DNA from: an uncultured Hyphomicrobiales bacterium | GTDB lineage: Bacteria > Pseudomonadota > Alphaproteobacteria > Rhizobiales > Devosiaceae | Assembly: GCA_903828145.1 (NCBI GenBank) | Contig: CAIKKY010000007.1 | Coordinates: 1 to 64,000, forward strand | Length of the DNA stretch: 64,000 bases | Reading direction: 5' to 3' | Shown: positions 26,306 to 37,950 of the stretch, piece after piece | Numbering within the stretch: position 1 is the first letter of the stretch | How the letters are laid out: each line of letters opens with the position of its first letter | Notes under the pieces: model-generated | What the model was told of the DNA's origin: nothing | The model's database searches: none | The model's input: the letters and a program-made list of their open reading frames with translations, nothing else | Position numbers and translations under genes: made by a program

Positions 26306-27622
26306 ATGAGCAACCCAGCCCGATCCCTGCCGCCCGATCAGATTGCCCGCCTCAGCGCCGCCATCGATGCGCGGCGCGATGATCTCATTGCGCTCACGCA
26401 GGCTTTGATCCGCATCCCCACCATCAACCCGCCCGGCGCGCACTACCGCGACATCTGTGAGTTTCTCAAAACGCGGCTCGACGGCGCGGGCTATCAGGTG
26501 GAGCTGATCCGGGCAGCAGGCGCGCGCGGCGATTCCGACGCGCACCCGCGCTGGAATATTGTGGCCCGCCGCCCAGGGGTGGCCCCCGGCGATACCGTGC
26601 ATTTCAATTCGCACCACGATGTGGTCGAAACCGGCTCGGGCTGGACCGTTGATCCCTTCGGGGGGCTGCTGCGCGATGGCCGCATCTATGGTCGCGGAGC
26701 CTGCGACATGAAAGGCGGGCTTGCCGCCTCGATCATTGCCGCCGAAGCCTTTGCCGAAACGGTGCCCGATTACCGGGGCGCCATTGAGATTTCCGCCACC
26801 GCCGACGAGGAGACCGGCGGGTTCGGCGGCGTCGCCTATCTCGCCGAACAGGGCTATTTCTCGCCCGAGCGCGTGCAGCACGTCATCATCCCGGAGCCGC
26901 TCAACAAGGACCGCATCTGTCTCGGCCATCGCGGTGTGTGGTGGGCCGAGATCGAAACGTTCGGACGTATTGCCCATGGCTCCATGCCGTTTCTGGGCGA
27001 TAGTGCCATCCGCCACATGGCGGCGCTACTGGGCAGGTTCGAGAGCGAACTCTACCCCGCGCTTGCAGAAAAACACACCGCCATGCCGGTGGTGCCGCCC
27101 GGCGCGCGGCAATCCACGCTCAACATCAACTCCATCCATGGCGGGCAGGAAGAACCTGAAGCCGGCTACACCGGCTTCCCCGCCCCGGTCGTCGCGCATT
27201 CGGCCCGTATCGTCATCGACCGCCGCTACCTGATCGAGGAAACACCCGCCGCCGTGCGGCAGGAGGTGATCGACCTGCTCGATGGTCTCGTGCGCGACCG
27301 CCCCGGCTTCCGCTACGAAATCCGCGACCTCTGGACCATTCCGCCCACCCTGACAGACCGCGAGGCACCCGTGGTGACCGCCGTCTCCGACGCCATCCGC
27401 GCCGTTCTGGGGCTCGAACCGGATTATGTCGTTTCCCCCGGCACCTATGACCAGAAACATATCGACCGCATCGGGCGGCTGAAAAACTGCATCGCCTACG
27501 GCCCGGGCATTCTCGATCTCGCGCACCAGCCCGATGAATGGGTGGGCGTCGATGATATGCTCGATTCGGCCAGGGTGATGGCTGTCGCGCTCTTGCGGCT
27601 CATCGGCCCAGCGACGCCCTGA
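26306..27622 (+). CDS. M20-family metallohydrolase (ArgE/DapE type)
   Basis: A cytoplasmic zinc amidohydrolase of the acetylornithine deacetylase / succinyl-diaminopimelate desuccinylase group, 438 aa. Zinc ligands and catalytic residues are seen in order: FNSHHDVVETG, RGACDMKGGLAAS, ISATADEETGG with the EE pair, and the C-terminal DLAHQPDEWV. The dimerisation domain occupies about residues 210-330. The substrate is not evident; its place before a peptide transporter suggests hydrolysis of an imported N-acyl amino acid or dipeptide. It lies 170 bp before the transporter operon and could be transcribed with it. Confidence 0.85.
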   Translation: MSNPARSLPPDQIARLSAAIDARRDDLIALTQALIRIPTINPPGAHYRDICEFLKTRLDGAGYQVELIRAAGARGDSDAHPRWNIVARRPGVAPGDTVHFNSHHDVVETGSGWTVDPFGGLLRDGRIYGRGACDMKGGLAASIIAAEAFAETVPDYRGAIEISATADEETGGFGGVAYLAEQGYFSPERVQHVIIPEPLNKDRICLGHRGVWWAEIETFGRIAHGSMPFLGDSAIRHMAALLGRFESELYPALAEKHTAMPVVPPGARQSTLNINSIHGGQEEPEAGYTGFPAPVVAHSARIVIDRRYLIEETPAAVRQEVIDLLDGLVRDRPGFRYEIRDLWTIPPTLTDREAPVVTAVSDAIRAVLGLEPDYVVSPGTYDQKHIDRIGRLKNCIAYGPGILDLAHQPDEWVGVDDMLDSARVMAVALLRLIGPATP

Positions 27623-27792
27623 ACCCGGAAGGCAGGTTTTTCATGAACGTAGGACAAAGGCGAAAAACAATCCGCGATCAGCGTCTCAACGCCAAATCCA
27701 ATTTGCCCGCGCTGTTTCCAATACTCGACTAACTTTGTAGTGTTTAACGCAACCCGCTGGCCTCCGGCGGCAGCCTCAGGAAGGAAGACGAG

Positions 27793-29277
27793 ATGAAGAA
27801 ATCCTTGTTCATGCTGGCTCTTGCCGGCTCACTGGTTCTGGGTACGGCCCTCACCCCGGCCTTCGCCGCAGCCCGGACCGATGCCACCATCGGCCTCGTG
27901 CTCGAGCCCCCCAACCTCGATCCCACCGCTGGCGCCGCCGCGGCGATCGACGAAGTGGTCTATGCCAATGTGTTTGAGGGCCTGACGCGCTTTGCGCCCG
28001 ATGGCTCGGTGACCCCCGCGCTCGCCAAGAGCTGGGATATCTCGGCGGATGGCCTCACCTACACCTTCCATCTCAACGCGGGCGTGAAGTTCCACGATGG
28101 CAGTGACCTCACCGCCGATGACGTGAAGTTCTCGTTCGACCGCGCCGTGGCCGCCGATTCGACCAATGCGCAAAAGGCGCTGTTCGCCGACATCAAATCG
28201 ACCGACGTGGTGGACCCGCTCACCGTCACGCTCACTCTCGCCAAGCCGAATGGCAATCTGCTGTTCAACCTCGCCTGGGGCGATGCGGTAATTGTTGCGC
28301 CGGAAAGCGCCGCGACCAATGCGACAAAGCCCGTGGGCACCGGCCCCTTCGTGTTCAAGGATTGGGTGCAGGGCGACCATGTGAGCCTTGAAAAGAACCC
28401 GGCCTACTGGGGCACGCCCGTCAAGCTCGACAAGGCGACGTTCAAGTTCATTGGTGATCCGACGGCAGCCTCGGCTGCGCTGCTCGCCGGCGACGTGGAT
28501 GCCTTCCCGAACTTCCCGGCGCCCGAAGCCATCGAGCAGTTCAAGTCCAACCCCGAGTTCCGCGTCGTGGTTGGCTCGACCGAAGGCGAGACCATCCTCG
28601 CCATCAACAACGAGCACATCACCGATGTGCGTGTCCGTCAGGCCATTGCCCATGCCATCGACCGGCAGGCGATCATTGATGGCGCCATGTTCGGCTATGG
28701 TACGCCTATCGGCACCCACTTCGCTCCGCATAACCCCGATTACGTCGATCTGACCGCGCAGTCGGCCTATGACCCCGACCTGTCGAAAAAGCTGCTGGCG
28801 GAGGCGGGCGTCACTGACCTTACCCTCACGCTGAAGCTCCCGCCGGTTGAGGGCTATGCCCGCCGGGGCGGCGAGATCATTGCGCAGGAACTGGCGGCCG
28901 TGGGCATCAAGACCACCGTCACCAATGTCGAATGGGCGCAGTGGCTGTCGGAAGTCTTCAGCGACAAGAACTACGACCTGACCATCGTATCGCACACCGA
29001 ACCGCTCGATATTGGCATCTATGCCCGCGACGATTACTACTTCGGCTACCATTCCGACGCCTTCAAAAAGGTCATCGCCGACCTCGACAACAGCACCGAT
29101 CCGGCAAAGCGGTCTGAACTGTTCAAAGCCGCCCAGAAGCAGATCGCCGATGATTATGTGAACGCCTTCCTGTTCGAACTGGCCAAAGTGGGCGTCGAAC
29201 GCGCGAAGCTGCATGGTCTTTGGGAAAATGCCCCGACACAGGCGACCGACCTGACCGCCGTGTACTGGGACGAATAA
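27793..29277 (+). CDS. Peptide/nickel-type ABC transporter substrate-binding protein
   Basis: A periplasmic binding protein of SBP_bac_5 (DppA/OppA family), 494 aa. The signal peptide runs to about AFAA. Characteristic are EVVYANVFEGLTRFAPDGSV, PALAKSWDISADGLTYTF, GVKFHDGSDLTADDVKFSFD and TDVRVRQAIAHAIDR. The ATG at 27793 has a GGAAG site. It heads an operon of permeases and ATPase, so it chooses the imported compound, which could be a peptide or an amide. Confidence 0.9.
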   Translation: MKKSLFMLALAGSLVLGTALTPAFAAARTDATIGLVLEPPNLDPTAGAAAAIDEVVYANVFEGLTRFAPDGSVTPALAKSWDISADGLTYTFHLNAGVKFHDGSDLTADDVKFSFDRAVAADSTNAQKALFADIKSTDVVDPLTVTLTLAKPNGNLLFNLAWGDAVIVAPESAATNATKPVGTGPFVFKDWVQGDHVSLEKNPAYWGTPVKLDKATFKFIGDPTAASAALLAGDVDAFPNFPAPEAIEQFKSNPEFRVVVGSTEGETILAINNEHITDVRVRQAIAHAIDRQAIIDGAMFGYGTPIGTHFAPHNPDYVDLTAQSAYDPDLSKKLLAEAGVTDLTLTLKLPPVEGYARRGGEIIAQELAAVGIKTTVTNVEWAQWLSEVFSDKNYDLTIVSHTEPLDIGIYARDDYYFGYHSDAFKKVIADLDNSTDPAKRSELFKAAQKQIADDYVNAFLFELAKVGVERAKLHGLWENAPTQATDLTAVYWDE

Positions 29278-29355
29278 GCCAACACCGGTGGAGCGGGCCC
29301 GCCCCGCACCACCCCCCGCCTTTCCGCTGATGCGTATGAGAAAGACCATGCCCTG

Positions 29356-30303
29356 ATGCCCGCATACCTCGCCGGGCGATTCCTCTCCCTCGCTGCGAGC
29401 CTCCTCGCGGCGAGCCTGGTCATTTTCCTCGTTCTAGAAATTGTGCCCGGCGACCCGGCGCGCTTCATGCTGGGCATCAATGCGCAACCCGATACTCTGG
29501 CCGCGCTTCGCGCGCAGATGGGGCTCGATGCACCGGCGCTCACGCGCTATGTCACCTGGCTTTTCGGCCTGTTTCACGGCGATTTCGGCATCAGCTACAC
29601 CTACAAGGTGCCCGTGGCTGAGCTGGTTCTGGACCGCATCTGGATTTCGCTGCCGCTGGCGCTGTTTGCGCTCGGCCTTTCCACCCTCATCGCCTTCCCC
29701 GCCGGGATCATTGCCGCCACGCGCCGCAATTCGCCCGCCGATGTTACCGTCATGGGCCTGACGCAACTGGGCGTCGCGCTGCCGAATTTCTGGTTCGCCA
29801 TGCTGCTGGTCCTGCTCTTTGCTGTCACGCTGCGCTGGTTTTCCGCCGGGGGCTTTCCGGGCTGGGATGATCCGCTGCTCGCCATCCGCGCCCTGACGCT
29901 GCCCGCCGTGGCGCTGGCCCTGCCGCAGGCCTCGATCCTGTCGCGCGTCATGCGCTCGGCCATGCTCGATACCCTCAGCGAAGATTACGTGCGTACCGCC
30001 CGCGCCAAGGGCCTCAGCCGGGGCCAGACCCTGTGGCGGCACGCGCTGCGCAATGCGCTCATTCCCGTGCTCACCATTGTGGGTCTGCAATTTTCCTTCC
30101 TGCTGGCTGGCGCGATCATCATTGAAAACGTGTTTTTCCTCCCCGGCCTCGGCCGCCTCGTCTTCCAGGCCATTACGGCGCGCGATCTCATCGTGGTGAA
30201 ATCCGTGGTCATGCTGTTGGTCGCCGCTGTGATCCTCGTGACCTTCCTTGTCGATGTGACCTATGCGCTGGTCGATCCGCGCCTGCGGAGAACCAGCCCA
30301 TGA
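29356..30303 (+). CDS. Peptide ABC transporter permease, DppB type
   Basis: An inner-membrane permease, 315 aa. The N-terminus YLAGRFLSLAASLLAASLVIF and the block LEIVPGDPARFMLG are typical of DppB/OppB. The coupling loop TLSEDYVRTARAKGLSRGQT and the C-terminal IIIENVFFLPGLGRLV complete the fold. Its stop overlaps the start of the next permease gene (ATGA), so the pair is translated together. Confidence 0.9.
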   Translation: MPAYLAGRFLSLAASLLAASLVIFLVLEIVPGDPARFMLGINAQPDTLAALRAQMGLDAPALTRYVTWLFGLFHGDFGISYTYKVPVAELVLDRIWISLPLALFALGLSTLIAFPAGIIAATRRNSPADVTVMGLTQLGVALPNFWFAMLLVLLFAVTLRWFSAGGFPGWDDPLLAIRALTLPAVALALPQASILSRVMRSAMLDTLSEDYVRTARAKGLSRGQTLWRHALRNALIPVLTIVGLQFSFLLAGAIIIENVFFLPGLGRLVFQAITARDLIVVKSVVMLLVAAVILVTFLVDVTYALVDPRLRRTSP

Positions 30304-31159
30304 GCGCACTGTCCGCCCCCCACCGCCAGGGCCTGGTGCGCATGGCGCTCCGCTCGCCCAATCTGGTGGTTGGTGCCCTCATCACCGCGATTTTCGTCGG
30401 CGCTGCGCTGCTCTCTCTCGTCTGGACGCCCTACGAGTTCGCGGCACAGAACATTCCCAACAAGCTGAAGCCGCCGAGTCTCGAGCATTGGTTCGGCACC
30501 GATCATTTCGGCCGCGATATCCTGTCCATGATCATGGTCGGGGCGCGCACCTCCATCTCGGTCGCCTTCATCGCCGTCAGCGTCGCGGCGCTTTTCGGCA
30601 TCCCGCTCGGGCTCTGGGCCGCTGCGCGGCGCGGCACGCTTCTTGATGATGTGCTGATGCGCCTCAACGATCTGGTCTTTGCCTTCCCCGCTCTGCTCAT
30701 CGCCATTCTGATCACCGCCGTGTTCGGCCCGGGGGCCGTCAATGCCATCATCGCGGTGGGGCTCTACAATGTGCCGGTGTTCGCGCGGCTGGCGCGCGCC
30801 GGGGCGCTCAGCCTCTGGCCCCGCGAATTCATCCTCGCGGCCCGGGTATCGGGCAAGGGTGCCGTCCGCATTTCGCTGGAGCATATCCTGCCCAATCTCC
30901 TCAATACGCTGGTGGTGCAGGCCACCATCCAGTTTGCCCTTGGCATTCTCGCTGAAGCGGCGCTCGCCTATGTCGGGCTCGGGGTGCAACCGCCAACGCC
31001 GAGCTGGGGCAAGATGCTGGCCGATAGCCAGACCATGGTTGGCCTCGCCCCGCATGTGGCGCTCGTGCCGGGCCTCACCATCGTGCTGATGGTTCTGGGT
31101 GTGAACCTTTTGGGCGACGGCCTTCGCGACCTGTTCGATCCCCGGCTGCGGGGGCGCCC

Positions 31160-31163
<4 letters not shown>
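30300..31163 (+). CDS. Peptide ABC transporter permease, DppC type
   Basis: The DppC/OppC partner, 287 aa. It contains HWFGTDHFGRDILSMIMVGA, GLWAAARRGTLLDDVLMRL, the coupling segment LWPREFILAARVSGKGAVR, and ALAYVGLGVQPPTPSWGKML. It overlaps both neighbours by 4 bp (ATGA). Confidence 0.9.
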
Positions 31164-32769
<1,606 letters not shown>

Positions 32770-32773
<4 letters not shown>

Positions 32774-34221
32774 CAACGCCCGACCTGTTCTTTGATTCCG
32801 CCCGCTGCCTGATCGGTGGCCAATGGGTTGCCCCGCTTGCGGGCGAAACCCTCGGCGTTGAAAACCCCTCTACCGGGCTCGAGATTGCCCGCATCGCGCG
32901 CGGACAGGCCGCCGATATCGATCGCGCCGTTACCGCCGCCCGCGCGGCGCTCAACAGCGACTGGGGCCAATTGCCCGCCGCTGACCGGGGCAGGCTCCTC
33001 AGCCGCCTCGGCACGCTGGTGCGCAACCGGGCCGATGACCTCGCGCGCATTGAAGCGCTGGATGTCGGCAAGCCGCTGAAACAGGCCCGCGCCGATGCGC
33101 TGGCGCTCGCGCGTTACCTCGAGTTCTATGGCGGCGCTGCCGACAAGATTACCGGCGAAACCCTGCCCTATCTGTCCGGCTATACCGTCTACACCCTGCG
33201 CGAACCGCATGGGGTGACGGGCCACATCATTCCGTGGAACTACCCGATGCAGATCATCGGGCGCTCGGTCTCGGCGGCGCTGTGCATGGGCAATGCCGCC
33301 GTCATCAAGCCCGCCGAAGAAGCCTGCCTTACCGCGCTCGCCTTTGGGCAACTGGCGCTCGAAGCCGGGTTTCCGCCGGGTGCCATCAACATCGTGCCGG
33401 GCCTTGGCGAGGAAGCGGGCGCAGCGCTCACCGCCCATCAGGGGGTGAACCACATCTCCTTCACCGGCTCCCTCGCCGTGGGGCAGCTCGTGCAGCAGGC
33501 CGCCGCGAAAAACGTCGTGCCGGTCACGCTCGAACTCGGCGGTAAGTCCCCGCAGATCGTGTTCGATGATGCCGATCTCGACCGGGCTCTGCCCTTCCTC
33601 GTCAACGCCGGCATTCAGAACGCCGGGCAAACCTGCTCGGCCAGCTCACGCCTCCTCGTGTCGCGGCACATCCACGATGAACTGCTGGATCGGCTCGCGG
33701 CGCGCTACCGCGCTCTCCGCGTTGGCCCGGCCCTGGCCGATCTCGATCTCGGCCCGCTGGTTTCAGCGCGGCAGAAGCAGATTGTCGCGGGCTTTCTCGC
33801 TGATATCGGCAGTGCCGAAATCGCGGCGCGCGGCACGCTGAGCGACGAGGCCACGGGCGGGCACTATCTCGCCCCCACCCTCGTTTCCCGCGTCGATCCG
33901 GGTCACCGGCTGGCCCAGGACGAAATCTTCGGGCCCGTGCAGGTGGTCATCCCCTTTGACGATGAGGCCGATGCCATCGCCATCGCCAATGGCACCGACT
34001 ATGGGCTCGTGGCCGGGGTCTGGACGCGCGACGGCGGCCGCCAGATGCGGCTCGCCCGCGCCATCCGCACCGGGCAGATTTTCATCAACAATTATGGAGC
34101 CGGTGGCGGCGTCGAGCTGCCCTTCGGCGGGGTCGGCAAATCGGGCCACGGCCGCGAGAAAGGCTTCGAGGCGCTGTACGGCTTCTCGGTGCTGAAGACC
34201 GTGGCCGCGTGGCATGGCTGA
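32770..34221 (+). CDS. NAD(P)-dependent aldehyde dehydrogenase
   Basis: It oxidises an aldehyde to the acid. The 483-aa protein has the cofactor stretch GHIIPWNYPMQIIGRS, the glycine motif SFTGSLAVGQLVQ, the general base in TLELGGKSPQIVF near residue 255, and the catalytic Cys in NAGQTCSASSRLLV near residue 289. The C-terminal QIFINNYGAGGGVELPFGG is also typical. It is the fifth member of the transporter operon (ATGA overlap), so its substrate is probably derived from the imported compound, for example an amino aldehyde. Confidence 0.9.
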
Positions 34222-34234
34222 AAGGACAAATTCC

Positions 34235-34975
34235 ATGAGACTGGCTGGCAAAACCGCAATCGTCACCGGCGGCGCCTCGGGCTTTGGCGCCGGGATCGTG
34301 CGCAAGTTCACGGCCGAAGGCGCGCGGGTGATGATCGCCGATCTGAACGAAGCGGGCGCGAAAGCGCTGGCCGCCGAACTCGGCGCGCTCTGGTGCGCCG
34401 TCGATGTGTCGAACGACGAGAGCGTCAATGCCATGGCCGGCAGCGCGCTCGGCCGCATGGGCCAGATCGACATTCTGGTCAATAACGCCGGGATTTCGCA
34501 CCTGCCCGCCCCGCTCGATGAAATCTCGGAGGCTGATTTTGACCGGGTCTTCGCAGTCAATGTGAAATCGGTCTATCTGACGGCCCGCCACGTGGTGCCG
34601 CACATGAAGGGCCGCCGCAAAGGGGCCATTCTCAACGTGGCCTCGACCGCCGCCGTCAGTCCGCGCCCGCGCCTGAGCTGGTACAATGCCTCCAAGGGGT
34701 GGATGGTGACCGCCACCAAATCCATGGCCATTGAACTCGCGCCGCTGGGCGTTCGGGTCAATGCCATCCTGCCGGTGGCGGGTGAAACCCCGCTGCTCAA
34801 GACCTTTATGGGCGAGGATACGCCCGAGATGCGGGCGAAATTCCTCTCCACCATTCCCATCGGCCGCTTTTCGACACCCGAAGACATGGGCAATGCCGCC
34901 GCCTTCCTCTGTTCCGACGAGGCCTCGATGATTACCGGGGCCGCATTGGGCGTCGATGGCGGGCGCACGATCTAG
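34235..34975 (+). CDS. Short-chain dehydrogenase/reductase
   Basis: A classical SDR, 246 aa. The cofactor motif TGGASGFGAG is at residues 12-21, NNAG near residue 84, and the catalytic Tyr-x3-Lys is in SWYNASKGWM near 150. C-terminal DEASMITGAALGVDGGRTI is standard. The ATG at 34235 follows AAAGGACA and is preferred over a frame start at 34214 that overlaps the previous gene. It probably oxidises an alcohol ahead of the aldehyde dehydrogenase. Confidence 0.9.
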   Translation: MRLAGKTAIVTGGASGFGAGIVRKFTAEGARVMIADLNEAGAKALAAELGALWCAVDVSNDESVNAMAGSALGRMGQIDILVNNAGISHLPAPLDEISEADFDRVFAVNVKSVYLTARHVVPHMKGRRKGAILNVASTAAVSPRPRLSWYNASKGWMVTATKSMAIELAPLGVRVNAILPVAGETPLLKTFMGEDTPEMRAKFLSTIPIGRFSTPEDMGNAAAFLCSDEASMITGAALGVDGGRTI

Positions 34976-34987
34976 GAGGCTTTTGCG

Positions 34988-36310
34988 ATGCTTGAGGATT
35001 GTCTCGGCAACCCGGTCAGCAGGGCGGGCCCCGCCGGCCTTCAGGGCATCAATGATTTCGTCTCGGGCTTTCTCGCCTACGAGCGGCGTGCCGCCAACAT
35101 TCTGGCAGCGGCCGAGGCCGACCCCGACTGCGTGCTGGCAACCATCTACGCGGGCTTGCTCTGGATGTTCCTTGAGGCGCCCACGGCACGCGGCGCCGCC
35201 ACGGTGTTCTATGATCGGGCTGCGGCTGGCCTCGCCACTGCCAACCCGCGCGAACAGATGCTGCACGCGCTCCTTGGCCGCTTCATGGCCAATGACATTC
35301 CCGCCGCACTTCGCCTCGGCGACGACATCATCGCCCGCTACCCGCGTGATCTCGCGACGGTAAAGCTGCACCAGTATATGAATTTCAACCGCGGCAACGC
35401 CGCCGAAATGCTGCGCATTGCGCGGGCCGTGGAGAGCGAGAACGTCGAGAACCCGTATCTGCACGGCATGCTGGCCTTCGCCTATGAGCAGACCCATGAT
35501 CTCGCCACCGCCGAGACCGAAGCGCGGCTGGCCCTGAAGCTGCGGGCGAAAGAGCCGTGGGCGCAACACGCGCTCGCCCATGTCATGCTCGGGCAGGGCC
35601 GGGTGCGCGAAGGCGTGGATTTTCTCAACGAAGCCAAAGCGACCTGGGTCGATCTCAACTCGTTCATGTACACGCATAACTGGTGGCACAAGGCGCTGTT
35701 TCACATCAGCATGGGCGACAACGAGACTGTGTTCGACGCCTATGATCACCATGTCTGGGGCATTGAACCCGACTACTCGCAGGATCAGGTGGGGGCCGTG
35801 TCGCTGCTCGCCCGCATGGAAATCGCGGGCATGGATGTCGGCAATCGGTGGGCCGATGTTGCCGACCATATGAAGACCCGCGCCCACGACACGGTGCAGC
35901 CCTTCCTCAGCCTGCAATATCTCTATGGCCTCGATAAAGCCGGACGCGCCGAGGCCGACGACCTGTTCCGCGCCATTGAAGACAAGGCGCACAGCGCGAG
36001 CGATTTCGACCGGCTGGTCTGGCTCGATGTGGCCCTGCCGGCGGCGCGCGGCGTTCGGGCTCATGCGCGCGGCCAGTTCCCGGAAGCCGCCCGCTGGCTC
36101 GCCCTCACCAATCCCCGCCTCACCGAAATTGGCGGCAGCCACGCCCAGCGCGATCTGTTCGGCCAGTTGCTGCTCGACGCGCACCTCAAATCCGGACATT
36201 GGTCCGAGGCACGGCTCCTGCTCGAAAAGCGCAAGCTGTGGGATCCGGATAGCGTACCGCTCAACCGCGCACTGACTATGGTCAACGCCCGGCTGTGGAC
36301 GGCTGACTAA
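34988..36310 (+). CDS. TTC38-like tetratricopeptide repeat protein
   Basis: A 440-residue, mostly helical protein made of TPR-like repeats with no signal peptide. Readable repeats include ILAAAEADPDCVLATIYAGL, LHGMLAFAYEQTHDLATAE and AQHALAHVMLGQGRVREGVD. The TSH-like central block MYTHNWWHKALFHISMGD and HDTVQPFLSLQYLYGL match the tetratricopeptide-38 family, whose biochemical role is unknown. An AGGAGG site precedes the ATG. Its place between the SDR and a peptidase is typical of an accessory protein in this sort of catabolic operon, but I cannot assign an activity. Confidence 0.78.
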   Translation: MLEDCLGNPVSRAGPAGLQGINDFVSGFLAYERRAANILAAAEADPDCVLATIYAGLLWMFLEAPTARGAATVFYDRAAAGLATANPREQMLHALLGRFMANDIPAALRLGDDIIARYPRDLATVKLHQYMNFNRGNAAEMLRIARAVESENVENPYLHGMLAFAYEQTHDLATAETEARLALKLRAKEPWAQHALAHVMLGQGRVREGVDFLNEAKATWVDLNSFMYTHNWWHKALFHISMGDNETVFDAYDHHVWGIEPDYSQDQVGAVSLLARMEIAGMDVGNRWADVADHMKTRAHDTVQPFLSLQYLYGLDKAGRAEADDLFRAIEDKAHSASDFDRLVWLDVALPAARGVRAHARGQFPEAARWLALTNPRLTEIGGSHAQRDLFGQLLLDAHLKSGHWSEARLLLEKRKLWDPDSVPLNRALTMVNARLWTAD

Positions 36311-36330
36311 ACAGGATTTTGGAGACGCCC

Positions 36331-37350
36331 ATGCAGACCGGACCGCGCAATCTCATCACCGATGTTGTGGGCCTCAAGGTGGGCAATGCCGAACATCACG
36401 GCATCAAGACCGGCACCACGGTGCTGGTGGCCGACCGGCCGTTGCGCGCCTCGGTCGATGTCATGGGCGGCTCGCCGGGCACGCGCGAAACCGACCTGTT
36501 AGCGCCGGACAAGCTGGTGGAAGAGATCGACGCGCTGGTGCTCTCGGGCGGGTCCGCCTATGGGCTCGATGCCGCGTCGGGCGTGCACGAGGCGCTCCGC
36601 CGCATGGGCCGGGGCTTCCGGGTGGAAAAAGCCATCATCCCCATCGTGCCCTCAGCCATCATCTTCGATCTCATCAATGGCGGCGACAAGGATTGGGCCG
36701 AAAATCCCTATCGGGCGCTGGGGGTTGAGGCGCTCGCCAGAGCCGATGTCGATTTTGCCCTCGGCACCGTCGGCGCGGGCACCGGTGCCCTGACTGCCAA
36801 CCTCAAGGGCGGGCTCGGTTCGGCCTCCCTTGTCACCCCGGCGGGGCATACCGTGGGGGCGCTGGTCATTGCCAACCCCACGGGCAGCGTCACCATGGGC
36901 GACACCCCACATTTCTGGGCCGCGCCCTTTGAGACGGGCCATGAATTCGGCGGGCTCGGACCGCTCCTGACCCCGCTCGATTTTGCCGCCACCGCGCGCT
37001 CAAAGCGCGATTGGGTGGGGCCTTTGAGCAATACGACCATCGCCATCGTCGCGACCGACGCCGATCTGACGAAAGCGCAGCTCAAGCGCCTCGCCGTCGC
37101 CGCGCAGGATGGCATCGCCCGCGCCACGAGCCCCGCGCATACGCAGGTTGATGGTGATCTGGTGTTTTCCGTCTCGACCGGCCAGCGCGCGATCACCGAT
37201 CCGGTGATCGAAACCCTGCACCTCGGCCATGCGGCGGCCGTGGCCCTGTCGCGCGCGATCGCGCGGGCCATCTATCACGCAAGCCCGGCGTCGCACGATC
37301 CCGTGCCTACCTGGCAGGACAAATGGGGCCGCTCAGCGGACAAGCCATAG
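36331..37350 (+). CDS. P1-family peptidase (DmpA/NylC type N-terminal nucleophile hydrolase)
   Basis: A self-cleaving amidase/aminopeptidase of the P1 family, which includes DmpA, the beta-peptidase BapA and the nylon-oligomer hydrolase NylC. Seen are NLITDVVGLKVGNA at the N-terminus, DALVLSGGSAYGLDAASGV, GAGTGALTANLKGGLGSAS and LSNTTIAIVATDADLTKAQL near residues 228-247. In the last motif the second Thr is the expected autocleavage nucleophile. The length is 339 aa from the ATG at 36331, with GGAG 7 bp upstream. It is the last gene of the transporter operon and probably cleaves the imported amide or a small peptide. Confidence 0.85.
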   Translation: MQTGPRNLITDVVGLKVGNAEHHGIKTGTTVLVADRPLRASVDVMGGSPGTRETDLLAPDKLVEEIDALVLSGGSAYGLDAASGVHEALRRMGRGFRVEKAIIPIVPSAIIFDLINGGDKDWAENPYRALGVEALARADVDFALGTVGAGTGALTANLKGGLGSASLVTPAGHTVGALVIANPTGSVTMGDTPHFWAAPFETGHEFGGLGPLLTPLDFAATARSKRDWVGPLSNTTIAIVATDADLTKAQLKRLAVAAQDGIARATSPAHTQVDGDLVFSVSTGQRAITDPVIETLHLGHAAAVALSRAIARAIYHASPASHDPVPTWQDKWGRSADKP

Positions 37351-37432
37351 CCGTTCAACCCGCTCTATCGCCGGGCGATAGCAGCAGGGGACCAAAGGAT
37401 CGGGGAGGCTGGACGGGGGTCGTGGGCGCCTG

Positions 37433-37687
37433 TCAGCGGCGGGTTACGGCAATGCTGAACAGGGCTTCACGTTCGGCGCGCGGGGATTTCGACGCGGTGC
37501 TGGGCGACAGGTCCGTCTCATCGACAACACGCTCGGTGCGCTCGTTGACGGATTGGACGCGGTACAGCACGGGGCCTTTGTCGTGCGGCAGGCAGGCCAG
37601 CACTTCACAGGGGCCTGCGGGACGATCACTAAAGCGCGGTGAGGAACGCAACTCGAGCATCTGACCGACTTTAAAATGGTGCGGCAT
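37433..37687 (-). CDS. Small conserved protein of unknown function
   Basis: An 84-aa protein that begins HHFKVGQMLELRSSP and contains VLACLPHDKGPVLYRVQS followed by ERVVDETDLSP. Short proteins of this form (an SH3-like, charged, cytosolic protein) recur in many alphaproteobacteria, with unknown role. It shares the minus strand with cspA, separated by a hairpin at 37709-37733. Confidence 0.72.
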   Translation of the reverse strand: MPHHFKVGQMLELRSSPRFSDRPAGPCEVLACLPHDKGPVLYRVQSVNERTERVVDETDLSPSTASKSPRAEREALFSIAVTRR

Positions 37688-37708
37688 GACGCTTTACTCC
37701 GGTAGGGT

Positions 37709-37733
37709 GCAGGGGCGTCAACGACGCCCCTGC
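37709..37733. terminator. GC-rich hairpin after cspA
   Basis: GCAGGGGCGTC (37709-37719) pairs perfectly with GACGCCCCTGC (37723-37733) around AAC. No long T run follows on either strand, so it may act as an mRNA-stabilising or weak terminating structure. Confidence 0.55.
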
Positions 37734-37743
37734 GAAATCTGGC

Positions 37744-37950
37744 TCAGGCGAGCTTCAGATTGATCGCGGATTCGCGACCGTCGCGACCACGTTCGATTTC
37801 GTAGGTGACCTTCTGGCCATCAGCGAGACCCGAAATGCCAGCGCGTTCAAGCGCAGTGGCGTGGACGAAAGCGTCCTTGCCGCCATTGTCGGGCGAGATA
37901 AAGCCGAAGCCTTTGGTGGAATTATAGAACTTAACGGTGCCGTCGATCAT
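37744..37950 (-). CDS. cspA: Cold-shock protein, CspA family
   Basis: A single-domain nucleic-acid chaperone of 68 aa. RNP-1 is KGFGFI near residue 13 and RNP-2 is KDAFVHATAL near 25; KVTYEIERGRDGRESAINLKL closes the OB fold. It destabilises RNA secondary structure, for growth at low temperature or in stationary phase. The long non-coding space upstream (about 300 bp) allows a cold-shock-type leader. Confidence 0.93.
   Translation of the reverse strand: MIDGTVKFYNSTKGFGFISPDNGGKDAFVHATALERAGISGLADGQKVTYEIERGRDGRESAINLKLA

Noticed and set aside
24282-26306. A 674-codon open frame on the minus strand opposite the HAD-FGGY gene
   Set aside because: High GC gives long antisense frames here; the peptide has no family motifs and the plus strand encodes two complete enzymes.
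34085-36199. A 704-codon minus-strand frame opposite the SDR and TPR genes
   Set aside because: Antisense shadow; no motif, and both plus-strand genes are complete.
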